A stretch of DNA of 45,201 nucleotides. It comes from Paractinoplanes durhamensis (lineage in GTDB: Bacteria; Actinomycetota; Actinomycetes; Mycobacteriales; Micromonosporaceae). Under the pieces are notes generated by a model. That model saw only the letters and a list, made by a program, of their open reading frames with translations. It did not search any database and was not told where the DNA came from. Of this stretch, positions 15,311 to 25,783 are shown in pieces. Each line of letters opens with the position of its first letter. The stretch's first letter is position 1. Position numbers and translations under genes: made by a program. Location: NCBI RefSeq assembly GCF_016862175.1, contig NZ_BOML01000081.1, positions 1 through 45,201 on the forward strand, read 5' to 3'.

Positions 15311-15685
15311 TTACTCAGCGCTTTCCACCGGATACAGCGGCATGTACTCGCTCAGGTCGGTGCGGATGCCGCTCGCCCGGAGACGCCCGTCACTCAGCGC
15401 ATCCGCCCAGGTCACACGCTCCGTGGCGACGAGGACCCAGGTGACCGGATCCGTTTCGACCACATTGGCCGGTGTCCCGCGTGTGTGAGTGGGACCAGCG
15501 ACACACTGAATCGCACCGAAAGGCGGAACCCGCACCTCCACCGAACGGCCAGGCGCTCGGCGGGACAACTCGGTCAGCAGTGCTCGCACAGCGTCACGCA
15601 GCACCGGACGGTCGGGTTCGACACCCCGGTCCAGCGCGTCCAACGCTTGTTGAACGGACTCGGATCTAATGTGCGCAGGGGACAC
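15311..15685 (-). CDS. sterol-carrier-fold protein (bacterial SCP ortholog)
   Basis: 124 residues from GTG 15685; an ATG at 15760 would add 25. The segment SVEVRVPPFGAIQCVAGPTH, then TPANVVETDPVTWVLVATERVTW and ADALSDGRLRASG, matches the SCP-2-like fold of the actinobacterial 'SCP ortholog' family that sits next to purF. It is a cytosolic, possibly lipid-binding protein of unknown ligand. The stop is 93 bases from the purF start, on the same strand, so it could be the first gene of a unit with purF and purM. It is divergent from the gene at 15838 across about 150 bases. Confidence 0.75.
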   Translation of the reverse strand: MSPAHIRSESVQQALDALDRGVEPDRPVLRDAVRALLTELSRRAPGRSVEVRVPPFGAIQCVAGPTHTRGTPANVVETDPVTWVLVATERVTWADALSDGRLRASGIRTDLSEYMPLYPVESAE

Positions 15686-15837
15686 GTCCGGACAATACGA
15701 CCCGGTCCGCCGAGATTGCTCCTCGCCCCTGGGTCGCGCAATGGACGTGTGACAAGGCATAGTGGCCGACGGTGTTTTAGTCGCGGGAAGTAACCGGCAC
15801 TCTAGACAGCCGGGAAAACCGTGCGACCGGAAGGGCG

Positions 15838-17760
15838 GTGGACGTGACAACGCACCTACGAGCCCGAGTGGCCCAGGCCGGTGCGTTACTGGCGGTGGTC
15901 CTCGGCGTAATCGTCGTCGCACCCGCGGTGGCGCTGGCCGACGCACCCGATGTGCAGATCACGAGCCTGCCCACCGACGTGATCTCGGGTAACAGCCTGC
16001 AGATGGGCTTCAAGATCCGCGACACCAACGACAACGGTGGCGGCGGTGGCGGTCAGACGACGGCCACCATCAAGGTCTCCGGGATGACCTGCGACGGCGT
16101 GTGCAACCAGATCGCCCAGGTCAGCAGCGGCAACGGCGGCACGGATTTCACCGTGAAGTTGACCGCGCCGACCGCGGACGCGGGCGCGACCAAGGTCGTC
16201 AACATCACGGTCAGCGCCACCATCAACGGCGAGACCAACAGCACCAGCCAGCCGGTGAACGTCAAGGGCCCGGACAAGCCGCAGAACGTCACGTCCATCT
16301 CCGGCAAGGTGAAGGACAGCGACGGCAAGGCCGTCTCCGGTGCCTCGGTCGCCATGAAGGACAGTGCCGGGAACGTCTACCAGGCGACCACGAACGGTAA
16401 CGGCGGCTACGCGTTCAACTCCTCCGACTCGCAGCCGATCACCCCCGGCACGATCTCGGTCGGTGCCGCGAAGACCGGGTTCACCTCGGCCACCGTGCAG
16501 ATCCAGGCCGCGGTCGGCAAAAGCGTCAACGTGCCGCTGACCCTGAAGATCGTCGAGGCCTCGGCGTCAGCCACCCCGTCCGCATCCGCGTCCGTCGCGG
16601 CCAGCTCCGAGGTGCTCGACGACGCGACCACCGAGCCGACCGCCGAGGACACGACGGCGGCCGACGCGGACACCAAGAAGACCGCGTCCGACTCGGGCGG
16701 CTCCGGCTCGATGCTGTTCATCATCGTCGGCGGCCTGCTCGTCGCGGCCGGTGTCGGCGCGATCGTGCTGGTCCTGATGCGCCGGAAGAACAACGGCGAG
16801 GACGGCGGCGGTGTCGACGACGACCCGACCTCGATGCCCGGCGGTGGCGGCGGCGTGGTGCCGGCCAGCCAGGGCCGGTTCAACGACGCGACCCGGGTCT
16901 CCGCTCCGATGGGGGCCGGCCGGGACGCCACGATGATGGCGCCGCGGGCGTCCTCGCCGATGGCGGACGCACCCACGATGCTCCAGCGCCCGGTGGTCGA
17001 GGACGAGTTCCCCGACCCCTACGGCGTGCCTGTTCCGCAGCAGGGCGGCTACGTCGGCGGCGGGCAGCAGTACGGCGGCTACGACCAGGGTGGGTACGAG
17101 CAGCCGGGCGGTTACGAGCAGCCCGGCGGTTACGGCACGGCCGGCTACGGCGCGGCCCCCGCGGCCGGCGGCCAGTACGGCGCTCCGCAGAGCACCGGCA
17201 CCTACGGTGCGGCGGCGGCTCCGGCCGGTGCCCAGCAGCGCTACGACGAGCCGACCGGCATGTACCAGCCCCCGGCTGACGGCTACGACGAGTACGACGA
17301 GCGGGGCGGCCAGCAGTACGGCGGCGCCCAGCAGTACGGCGGCCAGCAGCCGCAATACGGTGCCGGCGCCGGCCAGCAGTACGGCGGCGGCGGTTACGAC
17401 CAGGGCGGTTACGAGCAGCCCGGCGGTTACGGTGCGGCCCCCGCGGCCCCGGCGGGCGGCGGCGGCCAGTACGGCGCCGGCGGCTACGACGACCAGGCCG
17501 GCTACGGCAACGAGCAGGGCGGTCAGCAGTACGGCGGCGCCCAGCAGTACGGCGGCCAACCGCAATACGGCGGCCAGCCGCAGCAGCAGTACGGCGGCGG
17601 TTACGACCAGGGCGGCCAGTACGGCGGCGGCGGTTACGACCAGGGTGGTTACGAGCAGCCCGGCGGCTACAACGAGCCGAACCGGCACGGCGGACAGCCA
17701 CCCCGGCCGCAGGAGCCCTCGCAACCCGGCCAGCGCCGCTCGGCGGACTGGGACAACTGA
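15838..17760 (+). CDS. membrane protein with CNA-B-like ectodomain and Q/G/Y-rich cytoplasmic tail
   Basis: 640 residues from GTG 15838; GTG 15844 fits the GAAGG upstream slightly better. A signal peptide ends in ALA (residue 34). The ectodomain has a beta-rich part with one Cys pair (MTCDGVCNQ), then a carboxypeptidase-regulatory/CNA-B-like domain (SISGKVKDSDGKAVSGASV, about 154-230). A Ser/Ala/Thr-rich stalk follows and a membrane helix at about 292-316, closed by RRK. The cytoplasmic part contains three similar T sites (NDATRVSAP, RDATMMAP, APTMLQRP). From about residue 400 it is a 240-residue stretch of QQYGG, GGYDQGGYEQPGGY and similar repeats. Such tails are disordered and prion-like. 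Function unknown. Confidence 0.75.
   Translation: MDVTTHLRARVAQAGALLAVVLGVIVVAPAVALADAPDVQITSLPTDVISGNSLQMGFKIRDTNDNGGGGGGQTTATIKVSGMTCDGVCNQIAQVSSGNGGTDFTVKLTAPTADAGATKVVNITVSATINGETNSTSQPVNVKGPDKPQNVTSISGKVKDSDGKAVSGASVAMKDSAGNVYQATTNGNGGYAFNSSDSQPITPGTISVGAAKTGFTSATVQIQAAVGKSVNVPLTLKIVEASASATPSASASVAASSEVLDDATTEPTAEDTTAADADTKKTASDSGGSGSMLFIIVGGLLVAAGVGAIVLVLMRRKNNGEDGGGVDDDPTSMPGGGGGVVPASQGRFNDATRVSAPMGAGRDATMMAPRASSPMADAPTMLQRPVVEDEFPDPYGVPVPQQGGYVGGGQQYGGYDQGGYEQPGGYEQPGGYGTAGYGAAPAAGGQYGAPQSTGTYGAAAAPAGAQQRYDEPTGMYQPPADGYDEYDERGGQQYGGAQQYGGQQPQYGAGAGQQYGGGGYDQGGYEQPGGYGAAPAAPAGGGGQYGAGGYDDQAGYGNEQGGQQYGGAQQYGGQPQYGGQPQQQYGGGYDQGGQYGGGGYDQGGYEQPGGYNEPNRHGGQPPRPQEPSQPGQRRSADWDN
17041..17690 (+). 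repeat. degenerate Q/G/Y codon repeats
   Basis: Imperfect tandem units encoding QQYGG, GGYDQGGY and EQPGGY occur throughout, with several 15-30-base blocks recurring almost exactly. They code for the cytoplasmic tail of the membrane protein and are likely prone to length variation. Confidence 0.7.
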
Positions 17761-17776
17761 CGGCCCTGAGAACGAC

Positions 17777-17811
17777 AAGATCCGGCTCGCGTATGCGGGC
17801 CGGATCTTTTT
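17777..17811 (+). terminator. rho-independent terminator after the Q/G/Y protein
   Basis: AAGATCCGGC (17777-17786) pairs with GCCGGATCTT (17799-17808) and the stem runs into a T tract (TTTTTAT). It begins 17 bases after the stop at 17760. Confidence 0.85.
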
Positions 17812-17825
17812 ATGTCCGGACGACG

Positions 17826-17857
17826 AAAGCCGGTCAGCGTGGACGCTGACCGGCTTT
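17826..17857 (-). terminator. 15-bp hairpin terminator of purL
   Basis: AAAGCCGGTCAGCGT (17826-17840) pairs perfectly with ACGCTGACCGGCTTT (17843-17857). It lies 16 bases past the purL stop on the minus strand and could also serve the plus strand. Confidence 0.75.
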
Positions 17858-17872
17858 ATCGTCGGTTGTAGA

Positions 17873-20433
<2,561 letters not shown>

Positions 20434-20434
<1 letters not shown>

Positions 20435-21138
20435 TACTGGTGTCCCCCTGATTGCTGTCCGCCCGCGGTCGCCCCGGCCAGGGCACGCAGGACGGAGGTG
20501 AAGAAGCCGAGGCCGTCCAGCGACGGGCCGGTCAGCGCCTCCACCGCGTGTTCCGGGTGCGGCATGATGCCGACGACGTTGCCGGCCTCGTTGGTGATCG
20601 CGGCGATGTCGCGCTGCGAACCGTTCGGGTTGCCCTTGATGTAGCGGGCGACGATCCGGCCCTCCGCCTCGAGCGCGTCGAGCGTGCGCTCGTCGGCGAC
20701 GTAGCAACCCTCGCCGTTCTTCACCGGGATCAGGATCTCCTGGCCCTCGGTGTAGCCGTTGGTCCACGCGGTGTCCACGGACTGCACGCGCAGCCACTGG
20801 TCGCGGTTACGGAAGTGCAGGTGCTGGTTGCGGGTGAGCGCGCCGGGAAGCAGGTGCGCCTCGCAGAGAACCTGGAAGCCGTTGCAGATGCCGAGCACCG
20901 GCAGGCCACCGTTGGCCGCCTTGATGATCGACTCCATGACCGGGGCGAACCGGGCGATCGCGCCGCAGCGCAGGTAGTCGCCGTAGGAGAAGCCGCCGGG
21001 CAGGACCACGGCGTCGACGCCGTGCAGATCGGGGTCGCCGTGCCAGAGGCGGACGGCCTCGGCGCCGGCGATGCGCGCGGCGCGGGCCGCGTCCCCGTCG
21101 TCGAGTGAACCGGGGAAGGTGACCACACCGATACGCAT
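20434..21138 (-). CDS. purQ: FGAM synthase glutaminase subunit PurQ
   Basis: 234 residues from ATG 21138. It is a class I glutamine amidotransferase that delivers ammonia to PurL. The catalytic triad is visible: Cys85 in LGICNGFQ, with His194 and Glu196 in MPHPEHAVE. The oxyanion region is VVLPGGFSYGDYLR. The C-terminal dozen residues are Gly/Gln-rich. It starts 2 bases after the purS stop and ends overlapping the purL start, giving a tight purS-purQ-purL operon on the minus strand. Confidence 0.96.
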
Positions 21139-21140
21139 GG

Positions 21141-21383
21141 TCAGGCGTCCTCCGTCACACGAATGTCAAAGTCCTCGATCACCGGGTTGGCCAACAACTT
21201 GTCGGCGATCTCACGGGCGCGATCCAGGTCGGCCTCTCCGGCGAACTCGATCTCGATCCGCCGACCGATGCGGACGGAGGAGACGTCGGTTACCCCGAGC
21301 CTGGGCAGCGCGTTCGCGACTGCCTGGCCCTGCGGATCGAGGATCTCCGGCTTGAGCATGACGTCGACCACGACGCGAGCCAC
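21141..21383 (-). CDS. purS: FGAM synthase subunit PurS
   Basis: 80 residues from GTG 21383, chosen because AGGAG is 5 bases upstream and the protein then begins VARVVVDVMLKPEILDPQGQ, the usual PurS start; GTG 21389 is less likely. The small alpha/beta protein bridges PurL and PurQ in the FGAM synthase complex. It has the family's RIGRRIEIEF strand and ends VIEDFDIRVTEDA. It is the first gene of the purSQL operon; the promoter should lie in 21384-21716. Confidence 0.93.
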   Translation of the reverse strand: MARVVVDVMLKPEILDPQGQAVANALPRLGVTDVSSVRIGRRIEIEFAGEADLDRAREIADKLLANPVIEDFDIRVTEDA

Positions 21384-21501
21384 GGGCACTCCTGACTGAT
21401 AGGTGTAAGCATCGGCAGCCTACCTTGTGAAGCACGGCACCGACCCACTGGCCGGTGTCGGCAGAGCGACCCTTGCCCTTCTGACCAGGGCACATCGGCA
21501 G

Positions 21502-21541
21502 TGATCTAGATCAACACCGGCGAGGGCCATCACACGGTGAT
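21502..21541. promoter_or_regulatory. two palindromes upstream of purS
   Basis: The 333 bases between purS and purB (21384-21716) hold no gene. They contain the perfect palindrome TGATCTAGATCA (21502-21513, FNR/Crp-like in form) and ATCAC-ACG-GTGAT (21529-21541). These are candidate operators for the purSQL promoter, about 120-160 bases upstream of the purS start. The bound regulator is not identifiable. Confidence 0.35.
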
Positions 21542-21609
21542 ATGTGCGATCTGAGTGGTAGGCGAACAGGCGCATTGCCCCTACCGTTCAGTACATCGAT
21601 CTCCGTAGG

Positions 21610-21641
21610 GCCGGACGGCGGCGCCCCCGCTGTCGTCCGGC
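21610..21641. terminator. hairpin downstream of purB (second)
   Basis: GCCGGACG (21610-21617) pairs with CGTCCGGC (21634-21641), with further GC pairing inside the loop. It may back up the purB terminator at 21661-21706. Confidence 0.4.
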
Positions 21642-21660
21642 AGGAGCTCTCGAGCAGTTT

Positions 21661-21706
21661 CCGCCGAGGTGCGACGTGAGGGTCGAGCTCCGTTGCGCCT
21701 CGGCGG
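21661..21706 (-). terminator. hairpin directly after purB
   Basis: CCGCCGAGG (21661-21669) pairs perfectly with CCTCGGCGG (21698-21706), 10 bases past the purB stop. The loop is 28 bases and there is no T-run, so strength is uncertain. Confidence 0.5.
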
Positions 21707-21716
21707 CACCAAACCT

Positions 21717-23138
21717 CTAGAGAATCGGCGCGGGCGCGTAATGCGCCGCGGCCGGGTGCGCCGCCACGATCGAGGCCACCCGGTCAGCCACCCGGGCGAC
21801 CTGCGAGGACGCCGCGCCCACGAACGCCGCCCGGTCCGCCACCAGTGTGTCGATCTCGGCGCGGGACAGCCGCATCCGATCGTCGCCGGCCAGCCGGTCG
21901 AAGAGATCGTTGACCGCGGCACCCTTCTCCCGCATGGCCAGCGCCACCGCGATCGCGTGCTCCTTGATCACCTCGTGCGCGACCTCCCGGCCGACCCCCT
22001 TGCGCACCGCCGCCACCAGGATCTTGGTGGTGGTCAGGAACGGCAGGAAGCGGTCGAGTTCGCGGGCGATCACCGCCGGGTAGGCGCCGAACTCGTCGAG
22101 CACGGTCAGGAACGTCTGGAACAGGCCGTCGGTGGCGAAGAACGCGTCCGGCAGCGCCACCCGGCGGACCACCGAACAGGACACGTCGCCCTCGTTCCAC
22201 TGGTCGCCGGCCAGCTCGCCGACCATCGAGAGGTAGCCCCGGACGATCACCGCGAGGCCGTTGACCCGCTCCGACGAGCGCGTGTTCATCTTGTGCGGCA
22301 TCGCCGACGAGCCGACCTGGCCGGGCTTGAAGCCCTCGGTGACCAGCTCCTGGCCGACCATCAGCCGGATCGTGGTGGCCAGCGACGACGGGCCGGCGGT
22401 CACCTGGACGAGCGACGACACCACGTCGAAGTCGAGCGACCGCGGGTAGACCTGGCCGACGCTGCTGAGCACCCGGTTGAAGCCGAGGTGGCCGGCCACC
22501 CGCTGCTCCAGCTGGGCGAGGGCGTCGAAGTCCCCGTCGAGAAGGTCGAGCTGGTCGGCCGAGGTGCCGACCGGGCCTTTGATGCCGCGCAGCGGATAGC
22601 GCCCGATCAGGTCGTCCAGACGTTCGTACGCGATAAGGAGCTCTTGTGCCGCCGAGGCGAACCGCTTGCCGAGCGTGGTGGCCTGCGCCGCCACGTTGTG
22701 CGAGCGGCCGGTCATGACGAGATCCGAATACTCCACCGCGCGCTCGGTGAGCCGGGCCAGGGTGGTGACCACCCGCTCGCGGATCAGCTCGAGCGACGCC
22801 CGGATCTGCAGCTGCTCGACATTTTCGGTCAGGTCGCGGGAGGTCATCCCCTTGTGGATCTGCTCGAAACCGGCCAGCGCGCTGAACTCCTCGATGCGCG
22901 CCTTCACGTCGTGCCGGGTGACCCGCTCGCGGGCCGCGATCGACGGCAGGTCGACCTGGTCGAGCACCGATTCGTACGCCTCGACGGCCCCCTCGGGCAC
23001 CCCGACGCCGAGATCACGCTGGGCGCGCAGCACGGCGAGCCAGAGCCGGCGCTCCATCCGGATCTTCTCCTCCGGGGACCACAGGTCGGTCAGGTCGGCG
23101 GAGGCATAGCGGGCGGCCAGCACGTTCGGGATAGTCAC
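21717..23138 (-). CDS. purB: adenylosuccinate lyase
   Basis: 473 residues from GTG 23138; GTGA overlaps the stop of the exporter gene (23135-23138), which fixes the start at VTIPNVLAARYAS. PurB cleaves SAICAR to AICAR and adenylosuccinate to AMP, acting twice in purine synthesis. The fumarase/aspartase signature is GSSAMPHKMNTRSSERVNGL; the motif GRSHNVAAQATTLGKRF and the helix VTRHDVKARIEEF also fit. Unlike the other pur genes here, it is the last gene of an operon led by a winged-helix regulator and an MFS exporter. Confidence 0.95.
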   Translation of the reverse strand: MTIPNVLAARYASADLTDLWSPEEKIRMERRLWLAVLRAQRDLGVGVPEGAVEAYESVLDQVDLPSIAARERVTRHDVKARIEEFSALAGFEQIHKGMTSRDLTENVEQLQIRASLELIRERVVTTLARLTERAVEYSDLVMTGRSHNVAAQATTLGKRFASAAQELLIAYERLDDLIGRYPLRGIKGPVGTSADQLDLLDGDFDALAQLEQRVAGHLGFNRVLSSVGQVYPRSLDFDVVSSLVQVTAGPSSLATTIRLMVGQELVTEGFKPGQVGSSAMPHKMNTRSSERVNGLAVIVRGYLSMVGELAGDQWNEGDVSCSVVRRVALPDAFFATDGLFQTFLTVLDEFGAYPAVIARELDRFLPFLTTTKILVAAVRKGVGREVAHEVIKEHAIAVALAMREKGAAVNDLFDRLAGDDRMRLSRAEIDTLVADRAAFVGAASSQVARVADRVASIVAAHPAAAHYAPAPIL

Positions 23139-24523
23139 GCGACCGATTCTTTCACGGACTCGTTTTCCGGCTCCGGCAGCTTGTGCCGCAGCGTGCGGAT
23201 GTCCCGGCTGCTGAGCTGGGCGAGGATGGCGATCACCATGAGCGAGCCGGCCCCGATCAGGGTCGCCTCGGCGCCGATCACGTGCGAGATCGGCCCGATC
23301 GCCATCTCGCCGATCGGCATCGCCACGAACGAGCCGACCATGTCGTACGAGTAGACGCGGGCGAGTTTGTCCGCCGGGACATGCTCCTGCATCGTGGTTT
23401 CCCAGGCCACGCCGAACTGCTCGACCCCGGCCCCGGCCACCACCGCGGTGATCACCAGCAGCCAGAAACTCGGGTGGATGCCGAGCACGAACACCGGGAG
23501 GGCCAGCAGCCCGCAGGAGGCGACCCCGAAGTAGAGCAGTCGCGTCAGCCGCAACCGGATCGCGAGCAACCCGCCGAGGATCATGCCGGCGGTCTGCGCG
23601 GCGAGCACGAAACCCCAGGCCCGGCGGCCGATGCTCTCGTCCGCGATGACCGGCCCGAGCACGAAGAGCCCGCCGGCCCAGGCCATGTTGAGCACGCCGA
23701 ACCCGGCGACGACCGCCCAGAGCCAGGTCCGCGAACGAAATTCGGACCATCCGGTCCGGAGATCTACGAAAATATTGGGACGCTTCTGCGGTGGTCCCGC
23801 GGCTTTTTCCGGTACGGACGTGGCCGCGGCCGAAAGGCCGAAATCCTCGCTGGGCAGCCCGGAGACCGCCTCCTCGACGACCGCCTCCCCGCTGATGGCC
23901 GCCGGTTCCGCCCGGCCCGGGCCGGGCGCGGCCGCCTTGAACACCAGGCCGAGACCGCCGAAGAAGACCGCCGAGAGCACGAACGTGGCCGCGTCGACCG
24001 CGATGCCCCAGCCCGGCCCGACCGCCGCGACCACGATGCCGGCCGCCGGCGCGCCCAGGATGGCTGCACTGTTGAGGGCGAGCCGCCCGATCGCGTTGGC
24101 CTGCTGGCGGATGTCGGCCGGCACGGTCAGCGGCAGCAGCGACGCGCTGGCCGGCAACGCCAGCGCCGCCACCATGCCGTTGACCGCCGCCAGCCCGATG
24201 AGCAGCGGAATCGTGGCGTTGTGGCTGAGCACCAGGGCCGCCACCAGCCCCTGGGTGAGGGCCGCGGCCAGGCTCGACCCGACCATCAGCGCGGTCTTCG
24301 GCAACCGGTCGGCGAGCACCCCGCCGAAGAGCAGGAACGCGACGTTGACCACCGTACGGGCGCCGACCACCAGGCCCAGGTCGGTGGCCGAGCCGGTGAG
24401 GTCGAGAACCGCGAAGGCGAGCGCGATCGGCGCGAACGCGTTGCCGAGCGCGTTGATCGTGCGGCCGGCGAGCAGGAACCGGAAGGGACGGTGTTTGAGG
24501 GGGGCGAGGGTCGGGGCGCTCAT
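23135..24523 (-). CDS. MFS transporter (DHA3-like efflux)
   Basis: 462 residues from ATG 24523 with about 11-12 membrane helices. The first half begins PLKHRPFRFLLAGRTINALG and has the MFS loop GGVLADRLPKTALMVGS between helices 2 and 3. A charged central loop (about 205-262) links the two halves. The relatives are macrolide-type and 'transmembrane secretion effector' exporters; the substrate is unknown. It overlaps its regulator by 4 bases (24520-24523) and purB by 4 bases, so all three are translationally coupled. Drug- or metabolite-responsive expression through the upstream regulator is likely. Confidence 0.85.
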   Translation of the reverse strand: MSAPTLAPLKHRPFRFLLAGRTINALGNAFAPIALAFAVLDLTGSATDLGLVVGARTVVNVAFLLFGGVLADRLPKTALMVGSSLAAALTQGLVAALVLSHNATIPLLIGLAAVNGMVAALALPASASLLPLTVPADIRQQANAIGRLALNSAAILGAPAAGIVVAAVGPGWGIAVDAATFVLSAVFFGGLGLVFKAAAPGPGRAEPAAISGEAVVEEAVSGLPSEDFGLSAAATSVPEKAAGPPQKRPNIFVDLRTGWSEFRSRTWLWAVVAGFGVLNMAWAGGLFVLGPVIADESIGRRAWGFVLAAQTAGMILGGLLAIRLRLTRLLYFGVASCGLLALPVFVLGIHPSFWLLVITAVVAGAGVEQFGVAWETTMQEHVPADKLARVYSYDMVGSFVAMPIGEMAIGPISHVIGAEATLIGAGSLMVIAILAQLSSRDIRTLRHKLPEPENESVKESVA

Positions 24524-25056
24524 TCGGACTCCATCTCGAACATCGCGGCGGTGGTGCTGGTGCGGATGGTGCCGGGGGTGCGGGGTGGCTGGGCCACGTT
24601 GTGCAGCTCGACGAGCGCCTCGGAGATCCGGTTGCGGAGCTCGGCCCACTTCTCCGGGTCGACCCAGAGCTCGGCGTCGGCGAGGACCTTGCTGCTGGGC
24701 GGGAAGTTGGCGTCCCTCGTTCGGCGGATCAATTCGTGGGCGAAGGCGGCGAACTCGGCCCGGAGCTGCTCGTCACTGAGCGGCCCGCTGCTGAGCCGGT
24801 GCTCGCGGTCGCGGGCCACGTCGTAGCGGTAGCGCTTGGCGATGCCACCGCGGATCTTCTCCTCGCCCTCCACGAAGATCAGCCCGCCGGAGAGCAGGTT
24901 GCGGAGGTGATAGCTGGCGTTGGCGTGGGTGAGACCAAGCTCGCGGGCCACCTCGGCGGCGGTCATCGGCGCCGCGGTGAGCAGCGACATGATGCGCAGC
25001 CGGACCGGATGGGCCATCGCCCGCAGTGCCGCCTTGTTCTGCTCTCCCAAAGACAT
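24520..25056 (-). CDS. ArsR-type winged-helix transcriptional regulator
   Basis: 178 residues from ATG 25056. The N-terminal winged helix reads LRAMAHPVRLRIMSLLTAAP, then MTAAEVARELGLTHANASYH and LRNLLSGGLI. The remaining 100 residues are a helical ligand or dimerisation region without cysteine metal sites, similar to the HTH_20 branch that often controls MFS exporters. It heads the operon with the exporter and purB (4-base overlaps). A -10-like TAGACT lies 7 bases before the ATG, and an inverted repeat spans the promoter, suggesting autoregulation. Confidence 0.85.
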   Translation of the reverse strand: MSLGEQNKAALRAMAHPVRLRIMSLLTAAPMTAAEVARELGLTHANASYHLRNLLSGGLIFVEGEEKIRGGIAKRYRYDVARDREHRLSSGPLSDEQLRAEFAAFAHELIRRTRDANFPPSSKVLADAELWVDPEKWAELRNRISEALVELHNVAQPPRTPGTIRTSTTAAMFEMESE

Positions 25057-25096
25057 GTTGGGGAGTCTAGGCAACCCGCGTGCCGACTGTCCAACA
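25056..25096. promoter_or_regulatory. leaderless promoter and inverted-repeat operator
   Basis: On the minus strand TAGACT (plus coordinates 25064-25069) is 7 bases from the ATG at 25056, giving an essentially leaderless transcript. TGTTGGGGAGTC (25056-25067) and GACTGTCCAACA (25085-25096) form an inverted repeat (10 of 12 positions), covering the -10 and the region upstream. This is a good candidate operator for the regulator it precedes. Confidence 0.5.
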
Positions 25097-25188
25097 CTTA
25101 TTTGGGAGTGGCACACTGCACGAAGAAAAGGCATTCTCGCTAGGGTTACTCGCGAGTAGGTACAGCGCAGATACCGAAAGGTCCACCG

Positions 25189-25641
25189 ATGACTGAATTC
25201 AACCCCGAGTCGCTCGCCTCGATCGGCCCGAAGGAGTTCGCGCAGCTCGTCAAGTCGACACCGGACTCGCAGATCGCCGAGGTCATGGCCGGCGACGCGC
25301 GCACCAAGATCCTCGACGAGGTCTTCAACCGGATGCCCCAGCTGTTCCGCGCCGAGAAGGCCGGCAGCACCTCGGCCGTCATCCACTGGATCATCACGGG
25401 CGGCGCCGACGGCGCGAGCGACACCTACGAGACGGTGATCGAGAACGGCGCCTGCACGGTGACCAACAAGCCGGAGCGCGACCCGAAGCTCGCCATGACC
25501 ATGGACCCGCTCACCTTCCTGAAGGTCGTCTCCGGTGACGGCAACCCGATGATGATGTTCATGACCGGCAAGATCAAGGCAAAGGGCGACCTGGCCCTGG
25601 CCGCCAACGTGGCCAAGCTCTTCGACATCCCCAAGGCCTGA
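25189..25641 (+). CDS. SCP2 sterol-binding domain protein
   Basis: 150 residues from ATG 25189, with GAAAGG upstream. The SCP2 fold is visible in the run SAVIHWIITGGADGASDTYE, the strand ETVIENGACTVTNK, the PERDPKLAMTMDPLTFLKVV helix and the glycine-rich ending MMFMTGKIKAKGDLALAANV. It should be a cytosolic lipid- or hydrophobic-ligand-binding protein. The ligand is unknown. It stands alone: divergent from the regulator operon and followed by the AlbA_2 gene after 142 bases. Confidence 0.85.
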   Translation: MTEFNPESLASIGPKEFAQLVKSTPDSQIAEVMAGDARTKILDEVFNRMPQLFRAEKAGSTSAVIHWIITGGADGASDTYETVIENGACTVTNKPERDPKLAMTMDPLTFLKVVSGDGNPMMMFMTGKIKAKGDLALAANVAKLFDIPKA

Positions 25642-25783
25642 CGCTTGCGAGGCGTGGCATGCCCGGCCGGCATGCCACGTCACCCAAGCGTGGTAAGCCG
25701 CTTGGCGGCGTCCGAGTTTCGTGCGAGTTTTGCTCTACCCTTCACAGTGAAGGATTTGTACAAACTCGGAAGGAACTCCGGCG

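Noticed and set aside
13661..15793. 710-codon plus-strand frame opposite purF
   Set aside because: Antisense shadow of purF without recognisable domains.
17041..17690. possible collagen-like or PE-PGRS-type protein
   Set aside because: The repeats are Tyr/Gln/Gly-rich and lie on the cytoplasmic side of a membrane helix; there is no Gly-x-y triplet pattern and no PE domain.
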